A stretch of DNA of 64,000 nt, from contig PBDW01000006.1 of assembly GCA_002717485.1 (NCBI GenBank), positions 1 through 64,000 of the forward strand, written 5' to 3'. Shown piece after piece: positions 9,344 to 17,875 of this stretch. Source of the DNA: Pelagibacteraceae bacterium. GTDB lineage: Bacteria > Pseudomonadota > Alphaproteobacteria > HIMB59 > GCA-002718135. The position numbers were made by a program, and so were the translations under genes. The notes beneath the pieces are model-generated. The model saw nothing but the letters and a program-made list of their open reading frames with translations, had not been told where the DNA came from and did not search any database. Every line of letters begins with the position of its first letter. Within the stretch, counting starts at the first letter, position 1.

Positions 9344-10423
9344 ATGGAGATATTAAAGCAAAAAATGAGTCAATTTCAACAAATTTGTATTAGTCGCATT
9401 GATAGGATTGGCGATTTAATAATAAGCACCCCTGCAATAAAAGCAATTAGATCAAATTGGCCAAATAGTAAAATTACACTATTAGCATCAAGCATCAATT
9501 CAAAAGTTTTAAAAAATTCTAAACTTATAGATGAGATAATCATTATAAAACATGAGGATAGTCTTATTAAAAAAATAAAAATTTTAAGGACTATTCAAAA
9601 AAGAAAGTACGATTTATTTATAAATTTCTCACCAACAAATTTAAGTTATTTTTTGTGCCTTTTTAGTTTTGCAAATAAAAAAGGGGTTATAATTTATTTA
9701 AGTAGATATAAAAAATATTTTTCAAAGTTATTTCATAGACTAATCTTACAATTGACTTGTGATTACGTTGATATAATCAATCGACAATTACTTTTTAAAA
9801 CAAAAAAAGATATGCATCAATCTCAAATGATGCTTAATTTAATAGAAAAAATATCAAAAAAGTCATTTAGGGATATTGAAATACAAATACCCGTTAATTC
9901 AGTACTGGAAGGTAAAATAAAAAATGTATTTACAAAAAAAATTATAACTATTCATCTTTCTAGAAGATGGATAAATAAATATTATAATATTAATAACTTT
10001 AATGAATTGATTAATAAGCTTTTACAAAAAAATCAGTATGTTTTTTTCCTTACAACCGAAAAAGAAAATGATGAAAACTTTATTGAAATTACTAAAAAAT
10101 TCAGACCATTAGAATTAAATGGGTTAAATGAAGAAAACACAAAAAATTTAAAGACAACAAACAACAATGTTTTCATTCTAGATAATTATAAATACTCTGA
10201 CTGGATATCGGTTATAAAACAATCAAAACATATTATAACCCCAGAATCTGGATGCACGCATATCGCAGCAGCATTTAAGGTCCCGGTAACAGTAATATAT
10301 AATTCTGACAATGCGCCTGATTATATACATAAAGAATATGGGCCCTGGAAATCAATTCACCATAAATTAATTTTTTCTGATTCTTGTAATATAAATGATG
10401 AAATAAATAATCATTTAGATTAA
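9344..10423 (+). CDS. Glycosyltransferase family 9 (heptosyltransferase-like)
   Basis: The 359-residue protein resembles ADP-heptose:LPS heptosyltransferases. The N-terminus has ISRIDRIGDLIISTPAI, the GT9 acceptor-side motif, and the C-terminal half has ITPESGCTHIAAAFKVPV, the nucleotide-sugar-binding signature. It probably adds a heptose or related sugar to the LPS core at the inner membrane. ATGs occur at 9344 and 9365; the second gives the more typical N-terminus, and neither has a clear ribosome site. The 3' end overlaps by 9 bases the convergent GT9 gene. It is rich in Lys/Asn/Ile, like other surface-sugar genes here. The exact donor and acceptor cannot be read from the sequence. Confidence 0.85.
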   Translation: MEILKQKMSQFQQICISRIDRIGDLIISTPAIKAIRSNWPNSKITLLASSINSKVLKNSKLIDEIIIIKHEDSLIKKIKILRTIQKRKYDLFINFSPTNLSYFLCLFSFANKKGVIIYLSRYKKYFSKLFHRLILQLTCDYVDIINRQLLFKTKKDMHQSQMMLNLIEKISKKSFRDIEIQIPVNSVLEGKIKNVFTKKIITIHLSRRWINKYYNINNFNELINKLLQKNQYVFFLTTEKENDENFIEITKKFRPLELNGLNEENTKNLKTTNNNVFILDNYKYSDWISVIKQSKHIITPESGCTHIAAAFKVPVTVIYNSDNAPDYIHKEYGPWKSIHHKLIFSDSCNINDEINNHLD

Positions 10424-11353
10424 TTTTTTATGTATTAAAACATTTTTTACTTTTTCAACTGAAATGTCGTTAATACTATTTGATGAAATTTTTATAACAT
10501 CATTGCCAATAGGAATGTTTGCTTTTGATACGCTATTATCATTAACAATCCACAGAAGTGTTGTATTTGAGAGAGCTGACAAAATTGCGGGACCTGTGTC
10601 ATTTGATATTATAAATTTAGCCCTTTTTGCTAAATTAAATAATATTTTTGGAGGCGACTTGCCCAATAAATTAATAGTCTCAGGACACAATTTAAATATT
10701 GGTGATGCTGAAATCATATCTTCTTCAGTTCCAACAACAACAACATTATAATTATTATTAATTAAATATTTGCTAATAAGAGCATAATTTTCTGGCATCC
10801 ATCTTTTTTTAATACCTTTGGGAGAAGTCCCTGGGATTAATATAACAAATGGATTCGAAATATCACATGAAAAATTCTCATCATTCAACCAATCTACAGA
10901 AGGTTGAGAAAATTTATCTATACCAGTTAAAGCAAGCTGATTATTTAATCCTGTAATGACATGCTCAGTACCTTGAAGTGGTATATGATAACGATAGTGA
11001 GAAAATCTTTTTGAGCTTGATATCTTGCAGCTAGTAAAAAATCTAAGAATCCCGTTATAAAAACTTGTTCTTAAAGAATTTTGTAAATCAAAGATATATT
11101 CAAAATTTAAATCAACAATTTTTTTTATAAGAAAAAAATTTTTATATAATTTAGATATTGGTTCACGATCATCACACAAAATATTTTTAACAAAAGGCGC
11201 ATGACTAATAAATTCCTGATATTTTGATTCAGTAAGAATATAAATATTGTGATCTGGAAAGAAATTACTTATTGATTTCATAGCCCCTGTAGCAAGTATT
11301 AAATCACCGAATGAGCCATGTTTAATTACTAATATCTTTTTTTGAGTATGCAT
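10415..11353 (-). CDS. Glycosyltransferase family 9 (heptosyltransferase-like), second copy
   Basis: This 312-residue protein begins with ILVIKHGSFGDLILATGAM, the GT9 N-terminal motif, and carries FIISNDTGPAILSALSNTT, the donor-site motif, in the C-terminal half. It is a distant paralogue of the convergent GT9 gene. It most likely acts in LPS core assembly. Its ATG overlaps the stop of the upstream GT4 gene (TAATG), so the two are co-translated. Specificity is unknown. Confidence 0.87.
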   Translation of the reverse strand: MHTQKKILVIKHGSFGDLILATGAMKSISNFFPDHNIYILTESKYQEFISHAPFVKNILCDDREPISKLYKNFFLIKKIVDLNFEYIFDLQNSLRTSFYNGILRFFTSCKISSSKRFSHYRYHIPLQGTEHVITGLNNQLALTGIDKFSQPSVDWLNDENFSCDISNPFVILIPGTSPKGIKKRWMPENYALISKYLINNNYNVVVVGTEEDMISASPIFKLCPETINLLGKSPPKILFNLAKRAKFIISNDTGPAILSALSNTTLLWIVNDNSVSKANIPIGNDVIKISSNSINDISVEKVKNVLIHKKLI

Positions 11354-12480
11354 TATTTTTTAAGCAAATTTTTATAAAGCTGATAAGTATTTTCTACCAT
11401 TTCTTTTCTAGTAAAATTTTTATTAACAAATTCTTTTGGACTTAAGACTATCTGATTCATCGCCTCCTTGGACATAGATAAGGCTATATTAATTGCATTT
11501 ACCATACCGGCTTGATCCATAAAAGGAATACGAAAAGATTTATCATAAGTTTGCATTTGTTCAGAAACACCCCCATGGTCATAGGCTACAACTGGCTTTT
11601 CCATTGCCATTGCCTCAGCAACTACGCGCCCAAAACCCTCTGGTTTTTGTGATGCACTTACAACTAAATGGGATATTTTATACATACATTTCATATCACT
11701 AATATGGCCCATAACCTTACAAGATGAATTTAATTTCAAGTCAACAATTTTCTTTTTTAATTTTTCAGAATATTTTTGATTCTTCTCATCTCCAACAAAA
11801 ATACAAAAATAATCGTTGCTATCTAGTTTTTTTAAAATTTCTAAAAATTCTATTTGTCCTTTCCAGGGAGTCAATCTTGCAGGATACAAAATGATTTTTT
11901 TATCGGTAAAGATCTGATTTTCTTTAATAAAGTTTAGCAAAGTTGACTCAGTTATATCATCATTAATAAAATATTTTTCATCAATACCTCTGTAAATTAC
12001 TTTGACCTTTTTTCGTGGGATATTATAGAGTTCTATAATCTTATTTTTAACAAAATTTGATATTGCAATAATTGCATCTGCCCTAGCCAAACCAGAGTTA
12101 TAATATCTTTTTGACGAACTACCATAACCATAAACATTATGAAATGTTGAAACAATTTTGATCCTTCCTCTTGCAGCAAAATAACTTGACCAGGCTGGTG
12201 CCCTAGATCTAGTATGAATAATATTAATATTATGTGTATCAATAATTTCTCTTAGTTTTTTTATATTTCTAAATATCACCCAGGGGTTTTTAGAGTGAAC
12301 TGATAATTCTATATGTTCAGATCCGCATCTTTTTAATCTTGGAACTAACCTGCCGCCATTTGATACAACTAATGATGATCCGCTTTTTTTTACTACCCCT
12401 TGAGCAATATCTACAGTACCTTGTTCCACTCCTCCAGAATCAAGTGCCGGGATCACCTGTAATAACTTTATTGTTTGCAT
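11353..12480 (-). CDS. Glycosyltransferase family 4 (GT-B fold)
   Basis: The 375-residue protein is a retaining GT4 enzyme. The N-terminal acceptor domain begins LQVIPALDSGGVEQGTVDIA with the Gly-Gly-Val-Glu loop typical of the family. The C-terminal domain has LYPARLTPWKGQIEFL and the EX7E-type region SQKPEGFGRVVAEAMAMEKP, where the nucleotide sugar binds. It probably adds a sugar to LPS core or another surface glycan in the cytoplasm. It is the first gene of a two-gene unit with the GT9 gene. It starts 44 bases from a divergent hydrolase. Confidence 0.9.
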   Translation of the reverse strand: MQTIKLLQVIPALDSGGVEQGTVDIAQGVVKKSGSSLVVSNGGRLVPRLKRCGSEHIELSVHSKNPWVIFRNIKKLREIIDTHNINIIHTRSRAPAWSSYFAARGRIKIVSTFHNVYGYGSSSKRYYNSGLARADAIIAISNFVKNKIIELYNIPRKKVKVIYRGIDEKYFINDDITESTLLNFIKENQIFTDKKIILYPARLTPWKGQIEFLEILKKLDSNDYFCIFVGDEKNQKYSEKLKKKIVDLKLNSSCKVMGHISDMKCMYKISHLVVSASQKPEGFGRVVAEAMAMEKPVVAYDHGGVSEQMQTYDKSFRIPFMDQAGMVNAINIALSMSKEAMNQIVLSPKEFVNKNFTRKEMVENTYQLYKNLLKK

Positions 12481-12524
12481 ATTAATTGTAATTTACCAAA
12501 ATTTTAATTATTAAAGTTTAAAAT

Positions 12525-13256
12525 ATGTCTTATATACTTAATAAACAAAATCAGAAAATTGCATATAGAAAAATTATTGGCAATTCTCCGGGCATTATTT
12601 TTATACATGGATATAATTCTGATATGTCAGGAAAAAAAGCTCTTCATATAGAAAAATACGCTAAGAAAAAAAAATTATCTTTTCTCAGATTTGATTGTAG
12701 AGGACATGGAAAATCTCACGGAACTATTAAAGATTTTGTAATATCTGATTGGAAGAAAGATTTATTAGAGGTTATAAATAAGCTCACAAAGGGTCCACAG
12801 ATTTTAGTTGGCAGTAGTATGGGAGGCTGGCTAATGCTTCTAGCTGCTAAAGAAAAACCTTCAAGCATTTATGGATTAATTGGATTGGCTGCCGCCCCTG
12901 ATTTTACTAGAAATCTATATAAAGAAATACCAAAAAAGAATCAAAAAGAGATACTAACAAAAGAAATTACAAAAGTTAGAAAATGGAATTTTAATTATAC
13001 CTTTACAAAAAAACTGTTCTCAGACGGTAAGAAAAATTTTATTTTAGGGAAAAAAATTAATATTAAAAAACCTATTGTTTTAATACACGGATTAAAAGAT
13101 AATACTGTATCCTCAGAAATACCGATGAAAATTCAAAAAAAAGTGACTAGTAGAAATGTAATAATAAAATATGTTAAAAATGGAGATCACAGTCTTTCTA
13201 AAAAAAAGGACTTAGAGATAATATTAAATTCTTTAGATGAATTAATTCAAAACTAA
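12525..13256 (+). CDS. Alpha/beta hydrolase (putative esterase/thioesterase)
   Basis: This 243-residue protein has the alpha/beta-hydrolase fold. The oxyanion strand IIFIHGYNSDM is followed by the nucleophile elbow VGSSMGGW (catalytic Ser), the acid in HGLKDNTV and the His in NGDHSLS near the end. It resembles the small ABHD10-like or prolyl-oligopeptidase-like esterases found widely in alphaproteobacteria. No signal peptide is seen, so it is cytoplasmic. Its 3' end overlaps by 4 bases the convergent small membrane protein gene. The substrate is unknown. Confidence 0.88.
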   Translation: MSYILNKQNQKIAYRKIIGNSPGIIFIHGYNSDMSGKKALHIEKYAKKKKLSFLRFDCRGHGKSHGTIKDFVISDWKKDLLEVINKLTKGPQILVGSSMGGWLMLLAAKEKPSSIYGLIGLAAAPDFTRNLYKEIPKKNQKEILTKEITKVRKWNFNYTFTKKLFSDGKKNFILGKKINIKKPIVLIHGLKDNTVSSEIPMKIQKKVTSRNVIIKYVKNGDHSLSKKKDLEIILNSLDELIQN

Positions 13257-13450
13257 ACTTTTAGGCAATTCTCAAATTTAATTTTTTTTGTTTTCTGATC
13301 CTTAATATTTTCATATTCCTTCCTGCAATTTTCAAATTTTAATTCATAAGAATATTTTTGAAATAATCTGATTGAAACTACAATAAGGATAGAAGTGATT
13401 AGTATAATTATAACAATCTCTGTTAATGAAAATTTATCAGAATCTTTCAT
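13253..13450 (-). CDS. Small single-span membrane protein with duplicated KFENC motif
   Basis: I do not recognise this 65-residue protein. It has one strong hydrophobic span (about 9-30) and a charged C-terminal tail. The motif KFENC occurs twice, at 38-42 and 58-62, exactly 20 residues apart and ending in the protein's only two cysteines. Positive charges follow the span (R28, K32, K38), so the tail may face the cytoplasm. It begins 4 bases after the NDUFA9-like gene on the same strand and is probably co-translated with it. The tight spacing, ATG start and clean hydrophobic span favour a real gene. Confidence 0.6.
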   Translation of the reverse strand: MKDSDKFSLTEIVIIILITSILIVVSIRLFQKYSYELKFENCRKEYENIKDQKTKKIKFENCLKV

Positions 13451-13454
13451 TGAT

Positions 13455-14360
13455 TTATTTATCGATAATATTTTTTATTATCTGCATAACATCGCGTGGC
13501 TCAATATTAAGATTCTTAAATAATTTATGCTGTCCCGTGACGACATTATCACTTGCAAATAATTGTAATTGTTCACTATTAATTATATCAAACGGAGTCT
13601 TTTCAATTAATATAGTTCCAAACTTTGCAAGAGGAAAAGGAATGTTTATTAATAATCTTTTTTTACCCAATTCATCTATAATAAAATTATATAATTGCTT
13701 ATATGTTATTACATTATTACCGCCTAATTCATAAATGTCTGCTTCAGCATCAGACTTTATAATAATTTTTTCAATTGCTTTCGCGACATCATCAACATAT
13801 ACAGGCTGAAATTTTGCAATACCTTTTCCAAAAATAGGTATGATAAAAAAATGTTTTATTAAGGGAATTATACGATTCATAAACTTATCTTCCAAGCCAA
13901 TAACAACACTGGGTCTAATTATAGAATAATTAGTTAAATTTTCTTGAATAGATTTTTCTGAATTAGCTATAGCATTAGTTCTTTTTGATTGAGAATTTAT
14001 TTTTATGCCTATGCCAGAAAAAAATATATATTTTTTTCTTTTGTCTTTTTTTATTTCATTAATTATTATTTTATTAAAATTATATATTTCAGTTAAAAAA
14101 TTTTTATTTTTTTCCTCTTTCCAGATTGTTCTCAGATTGATTACGAAATCAGATTCTGAAATAACTTTTTTAAAAAAATCTAATTCTAAATTATTTCTTA
14201 TCGGCAAAATCTGTCCTAGATTGCCATAAAGTCTCAATCTGGGGGCACTAGATAGATCAGAAACTGGGACAATAATTCGAAAACCCAATTTGGATAATCT
14301 TCTTATAATATGGCCTCCTATAAAACCGGATCCGCCAAAAATTGTTACTGTTTTGTTCAT
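13455..14360 (-). CDS. NDUFA9-like NAD(P)-binding protein (complex I-associated SDR family)
   Basis: The 301-residue protein starts VTIFGGSGFIGGHIIRRL, an atypical-SDR Rossmann motif. It continues with the NDUFA9-type layout: SIIRPSVVIGLEDKFMNRI and FQPVYVDDVAKAIEKII. In alphaproteobacteria this family is the likely relative of the mitochondrial complex I accessory subunit NDUFA9. It lacks the YxxxK pair of catalytic SDRs as far as I can see, so a structural or sensing role is more likely than catalysis (inference). It is divergent from the RNase D gene across 64 bases. Confidence 0.82.
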   Translation of the reverse strand: MNKTVTIFGGSGFIGGHIIRRLSKLGFRIIVPVSDLSSAPRLRLYGNLGQILPIRNNLELDFFKKVISESDFVINLRTIWKEEKNKNFLTEIYNFNKIIINEIKKDKRKKYIFFSGIGIKINSQSKRTNAIANSEKSIQENLTNYSIIRPSVVIGLEDKFMNRIIPLIKHFFIIPIFGKGIAKFQPVYVDDVAKAIEKIIIKSDAEADIYELGGNNVITYKQLYNFIIDELGKKRLLINIPFPLAKFGTILIEKTPFDIINSEQLQLFASDNVVTGQHKLFKNLNIEPRDVMQIIKNIIDK

Positions 14361-14424
14361 TATTTATTTATATGTGATATAACATTTTAATAAGTGAAAA
14401 AAAGGCTTATATAGCAAAGACATA

Positions 14425-15039
14425 ATGAAAATTGTTTTACATATTGGGGATATTCCCTCTTCTGTAAAGATTGGGAATCAGATTGCAATTGATACTGAAA
14501 CAATGGGACTTAATCCCTTGAGGGATAGGTTGTGTTTAGTACAATTGTCGACTGGAAATGGTGTTTGTCATTTAATCCAATATAAAAAGGGGCAAAAAAT
14601 TAAATCACCAAATTTAATTAAGATTCTTAAAAATAAAAAAATAATAAAAATATTTCATTATGCCAGATTTGATGTAGCTATGTTGTCATATAATCTAAAA
14701 ATAAAAATAAATTCAATTTATTGCACCAAAATTGCTTCCAAGCTTACTCGAACTTATACACAGAACCATGGATTAAAAGATTTGTGCAAGGAATTGTTAA
14801 ATGTAGAAATTTCTAAAGCCTCTCAGTCATCTGATTGGGGTAGAAATACTTTATCTGCTGCGCAGCAAAAGTATGCCGCTACTGATGTATTATATTTGCA
14901 TAAAATAAAGAAAATTCTAGATGAAAAATTAATTAGAGAAAATAGAATTGAAATAGCCAACGCATGTTTTAATTTCATTAATTACAGAACTGCGCTGGAC
15001 CTAACAGGTTGGCATCACACTGATATATTCGAGCATTAA
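14425..15039 (+). CDS. rnd: Short RNase D-like 3'-5' exoribonuclease
   Basis: The 204-residue protein holds only the DEDDy exonuclease domain. The motifs are IAIDTETMGLNP (Exo I), the FHYARFDVAML region (Exo II) and YAATDVLYLH (Exo III, with Tyr and Asp). It lacks the HRDC domains of E. coli RNase D, as is usual for the short alphaproteobacterial form. It trims tRNA or other RNA 3' ends. It begins the rightward run and is followed after one base by kdsD, the common alphaproteobacterial arrangement. Confidence 0.9.
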   Translation: MKIVLHIGDIPSSVKIGNQIAIDTETMGLNPLRDRLCLVQLSTGNGVCHLIQYKKGQKIKSPNLIKILKNKKIIKIFHYARFDVAMLSYNLKIKINSIYCTKIASKLTRTYTQNHGLKDLCKELLNVEISKASQSSDWGRNTLSAAQQKYAATDVLYLHKIKKILDEKLIRENRIEIANACFNFINYRTALDLTGWHHTDIFEH

Positions 15040-15040
15040 A

Positions 15041-15997
15041 ATGAAAAATAAACAAATATTAAAAGAAGCTAAAAGAATCCTACAATTTGAAATAAAAGGG
15101 ATACAATCCTTATCTCAAAATTTAAATCTAAGGTTTTGTGACCTTATTAAAGGAATTCTTAATACCAAAGGAAGAGTGATAGTAACTGGAATAGGTAAAA
15201 GTGGCCATATAGCAAATAAAATAAGTGCCACGTTAGCATCAACTGGAACACCGTCTTTTTTTGTTCACCCAGCCGAGGCAGGACATGGAGACTTAGGCAT
15301 GATTACTAAAGGTGATTGCATATTAGCATTATCAAATTCTGGAGAATCTTCAGAACTGTATCCAATTATTAATTATGCTAAAAGATATAATGTGCCTCTC
15401 TATAGCATAACATCAAATGCTAATAGCCTGCTCTATAAAAAATCTACAGTAGGATTAACGTTAAAAAAGGTTCAAGAAGCATGCCCTTTAAATCTTGCTC
15501 CAACAACCTCTACTTCGATGATGTTAGTTTTAGGAGACGCCATAGCAATAACTCTACTGAATATAAAAGGCTTTAATCAAGAAGATTTTAAGATTTTTCA
15601 CCCTAAAGGAAATATAGGAAAAGATTTGAGAAAAGTTTCTGAAATTATGCATACTGGCAAAGAATTACCTTTAATTAAAGAAAGCGCACTTATGGATGAA
15701 GCATTAATAACAATGACAAAAAAAAGTTTTGGATGTCTTGGTATAATATCATCAAAAAGAAATTTAATAGGAATAATAACTGATGGTGACCTTAGAAGAA
15801 ATATGAGATCTGATATAATAAATAAATCAGTCAAGCGTATTATGACAAAAAAACCATTAACAATTAATGAAAATTTTTTAATTGGTGAGGCATTAAATCT
15901 TATGAATACCAGGAAGGTTACAAGTTTATTTATATGTAATAAAAATAAACCACTAGGCATCATACATATTCATGATTGTTTAAGAATAACAACATAA
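15041..15997 (+). CDS. kdsD: Arabinose-5-phosphate isomerase (KdsD/KpsF)
   Basis: This 318-residue enzyme has an N-terminal SIS domain (with VTGIGKSGHIANKISATLAS and ALSNSGESSEL) and two C-terminal CBS domains (about 205-318). It converts ribulose-5-phosphate to arabinose-5-phosphate, the first step of Kdo synthesis for LPS. It lies just ahead of lptC-lptA-lptB, so Kdo supply and LPS export are in one operon. The TAA is 4 bases before the lptC start. Confidence 0.95.
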   Translation: MKNKQILKEAKRILQFEIKGIQSLSQNLNLRFCDLIKGILNTKGRVIVTGIGKSGHIANKISATLASTGTPSFFVHPAEAGHGDLGMITKGDCILALSNSGESSELYPIINYAKRYNVPLYSITSNANSLLYKKSTVGLTLKKVQEACPLNLAPTTSTSMMLVLGDAIAITLLNIKGFNQEDFKIFHPKGNIGKDLRKVSEIMHTGKELPLIKESALMDEALITMTKKSFGCLGIISSKRNLIGIITDGDLRRNMRSDIINKSVKRIMTKKPLTINENFLIGEALNLMNTRKVTSLFICNKNKPLGIIHIHDCLRITT

Positions 15998-16001
15998 AAA
16001 A

Positions 16002-16445
16002 TTGAATATTTTATTTAAAATAAAACAATCCATATTAATTGCAATGTTTGCTGTAGTAATTGTGTTTTTGTTTGTTTTTCTATATTTTCAGATCATCCCA
16101 GAAAGATCATTTACCAAAATAGATTATGAGTATGGAGTGGATATTGTAAATCCAAAGTTTATTAAAGATAAAAAAAACAAAGACCAGCTAAAAGTTACAG
16201 CAAATAAGGCAATTTTTTTATCTGATAGAAAAATATTATTAGACGGTGAAGTAAAGTATGCTTCAAATAATTTCACCCTCGAAAGCAACAAGGTTAATTT
16301 TGATAAAATAAATTTTGATGCAAATAGCGAAGAAAACACATTGTTTATTTCAGAAAAAGTATCGATAAAGTCCGAAGGTTTTAATGTTGAAAACAAAGGT
16401 AATGACATACTTTTCATAGGTAAAAGTAAATTAGAGATTAAATGA
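16002..16445 (+). CDS. lptC: LPS export protein LptC
   Basis: The 147-residue protein has a single N-terminal membrane span (about 9-31) and a beta-rich periplasmic domain with the repeats NPKFIKDKKNKDQLKVTAN and ATNEVKYASNNFTLESNKV-like strands expected of LptC. It bridges the LptBFG transporter and LptA. The start is the TTG at 16002 with no ATG available before the span. Its end overlaps lptA by four bases (ATGA). Sequence conservation is low in this family, so context carries much of the assignment. Confidence 0.82.
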   Translation: MNILFKIKQSILIAMFAVVIVFLFVFLYFQIIPERSFTKIDYEYGVDIVNPKFIKDKKNKDQLKVTANKAIFLSDRKILLDGEVKYASNNFTLESNKVNFDKINFDANSEENTLFISEKVSIKSEGFNVENKGNDILFIGKSKLEIK

Positions 16446-17113
16446 AAAATATATTCATAAAAATTATATTATTTAATATATTGATTTTATACTCTAATAA
16501 TTATCTATACGGCAAAAACCCAACCACAATAACAACTGACGGTGGAATTAAAATATTTCAAAATGAAAAATATTATGATTTAAAGGATAACGTTTTTATA
16601 GAATCAAAAAATTTTAAACTAAATTCAGATAATGTATTAGCTTATTATGATAAAGATTTTTATGACATAACTAAGATTATTGCTACAGGAAATACAAAAT
16701 TAGTAACCAAAGATGGGGCAGTAATTATGGGAGAAAAAGTAATATATGATATCATTAAAGAGGAATTTTCAATAACGGGAAATGGAAGTTTTAAAAATGA
16801 AAGACTGACTGTAATTGCAACTGAAATTGATGGCTCGTTTATTAAAGTTGATGATGAAAATCAGATTAAAAATGTTTTTGCACGAGATGATGAAACTGTA
16901 TTTATAAACAATAATGAAATGAAATCATATTCAAAATCTGCTATTTATGCAAAAAAAAATGAGGTTCTGGAACTTTTTGATGATGTAAAAATAATTAAGA
17001 ATCAAGAAGTGACAACTGGGGATTATGCTAATATAAATATGATTAACAATAACTATACCATAAAGTCTAAAAAGGGGAAAAAGGTCAAATTATTGATCAA
17101 TTCGGAAGAGTAA
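16442..17113 (+). CDS. lptA: LPS export periplasmic protein LptA
   Basis: The 223-residue protein has an N-terminal signal peptide (hydrophobic about 4-20, cleavage likely near YLYGK) and an OstA-type beta-jellyroll domain. Typical strands are DNVFIESKNFKLNSDNVLAY and GAVIMGEKVIYDI. LptA forms the periplasmic bridge that carries LPS to the outer membrane. It overlaps lptC and precedes lptB by three bases. It is a little longer than many LptA proteins. Confidence 0.85.
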   Translation: MKNIFIKIILFNILILYSNNYLYGKNPTTITTDGGIKIFQNEKYYDLKDNVFIESKNFKLNSDNVLAYYDKDFYDITKIIATGNTKLVTKDGAVIMGEKVIYDIIKEEFSITGNGSFKNERLTVIATEIDGSFIKVDDENQIKNVFARDDETVFINNNEMKSYSKSAIYAKKNEVLELFDDVKIIKNQEVTTGDYANINMINNNYTIKSKKGKKVKLLINSEE

Positions 17114-17116
17114 AAA

Positions 17117-17869
17117 ATGTTTAAATTATTAAATGAGGGATTAAGTCTAAATAAAATTTCAAAGTCAATTAATAAAAAACCAATAATTAGAAATATAACA
17201 TTAAATGTTAGAAAGAGTCAGATTATTGGTTTGTTAGGACCAAATGGCGCAGGAAAAACTACAGCTTTCCACATACTAGTTGGATTATTAAAAGCAGATA
17301 GTGGGGACGTTCTCTTAGATGGTAAAAAAATTACAGATATTCCAATATTTGAAAGAGGTAGTATGGGAATTGGCTACCTTCCTCAAGATACTTCAATATT
17401 TAGAGGCATGAATGTAGAAGACAATATTTATTCAATACTTGAATTATCAGAAAATAATAAATCAATAAGAAGGATCAAGTTAGAGAATTTATTAAATGAA
17501 TTTGATATTTCTCATTTAAGAAAATCAAGAGCCATTGTTCTTTCTGGGGGAGAAAAAAGAAGGTTAGAAATAGCAAGAACCCTTGCCGCAAACCCAAAAT
17601 ATTTATTAATGGATGAACCGCTGACTGGTATTGATCCAATTTCAATTGATGATATTAAAATTATAATAACCAAGTTAAAACAAAAGAATATTGGTGTAAT
17701 AATCACTGATCATAATGTTAGGGAAACATTAAATATTGTTGATATTGTCTATATGGTTAATGAGGGTAACATTATATGCTCGGGCAAACCAGAAGATGTT
17801 ATAAGAAATAAAATTGTTAAGTCATCTTACCTTGGTGAAAGTTTCAAATTCGAAAAAAATAAAAAATAA
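17117..17869 (+). CDS. lptB: LPS export ABC ATPase LptB
   Basis: The 250-residue ATPase has Walker A GPNGAGKTTAF (about 38-48), the signature LSGGEKRRLEIART, Walker B YLLMDEPLTGID and the switch His in ITDHNVRE. LptB powers LPS extraction from the inner membrane with LptF/LptG, which are not in the window. In many alphaproteobacteria rpoN, hpf and ptsN follow lptB; here aroA starts six bases downstream. Confidence 0.96.
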   Translation: MFKLLNEGLSLNKISKSINKKPIIRNITLNVRKSQIIGLLGPNGAGKTTAFHILVGLLKADSGDVLLDGKKITDIPIFERGSMGIGYLPQDTSIFRGMNVEDNIYSILELSENNKSIRRIKLENLLNEFDISHLRKSRAIVLSGGEKRRLEIARTLAANPKYLLMDEPLTGIDPISIDDIKIIITKLKQKNIGVIITDHNVRETLNIVDIVYMVNEGNIICSGKPEDVIRNKIVKSSYLGESFKFEKNKK

Positions 17870-17875
17870 CAATTT

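Noticed and set aside
14368-14382. Palindrome TTATAT-GTG-ATATAA between the NDUFA9-like and RNase D genes
   Set aside because: All arms are A/T, so it is expected by chance in DNA of this composition.
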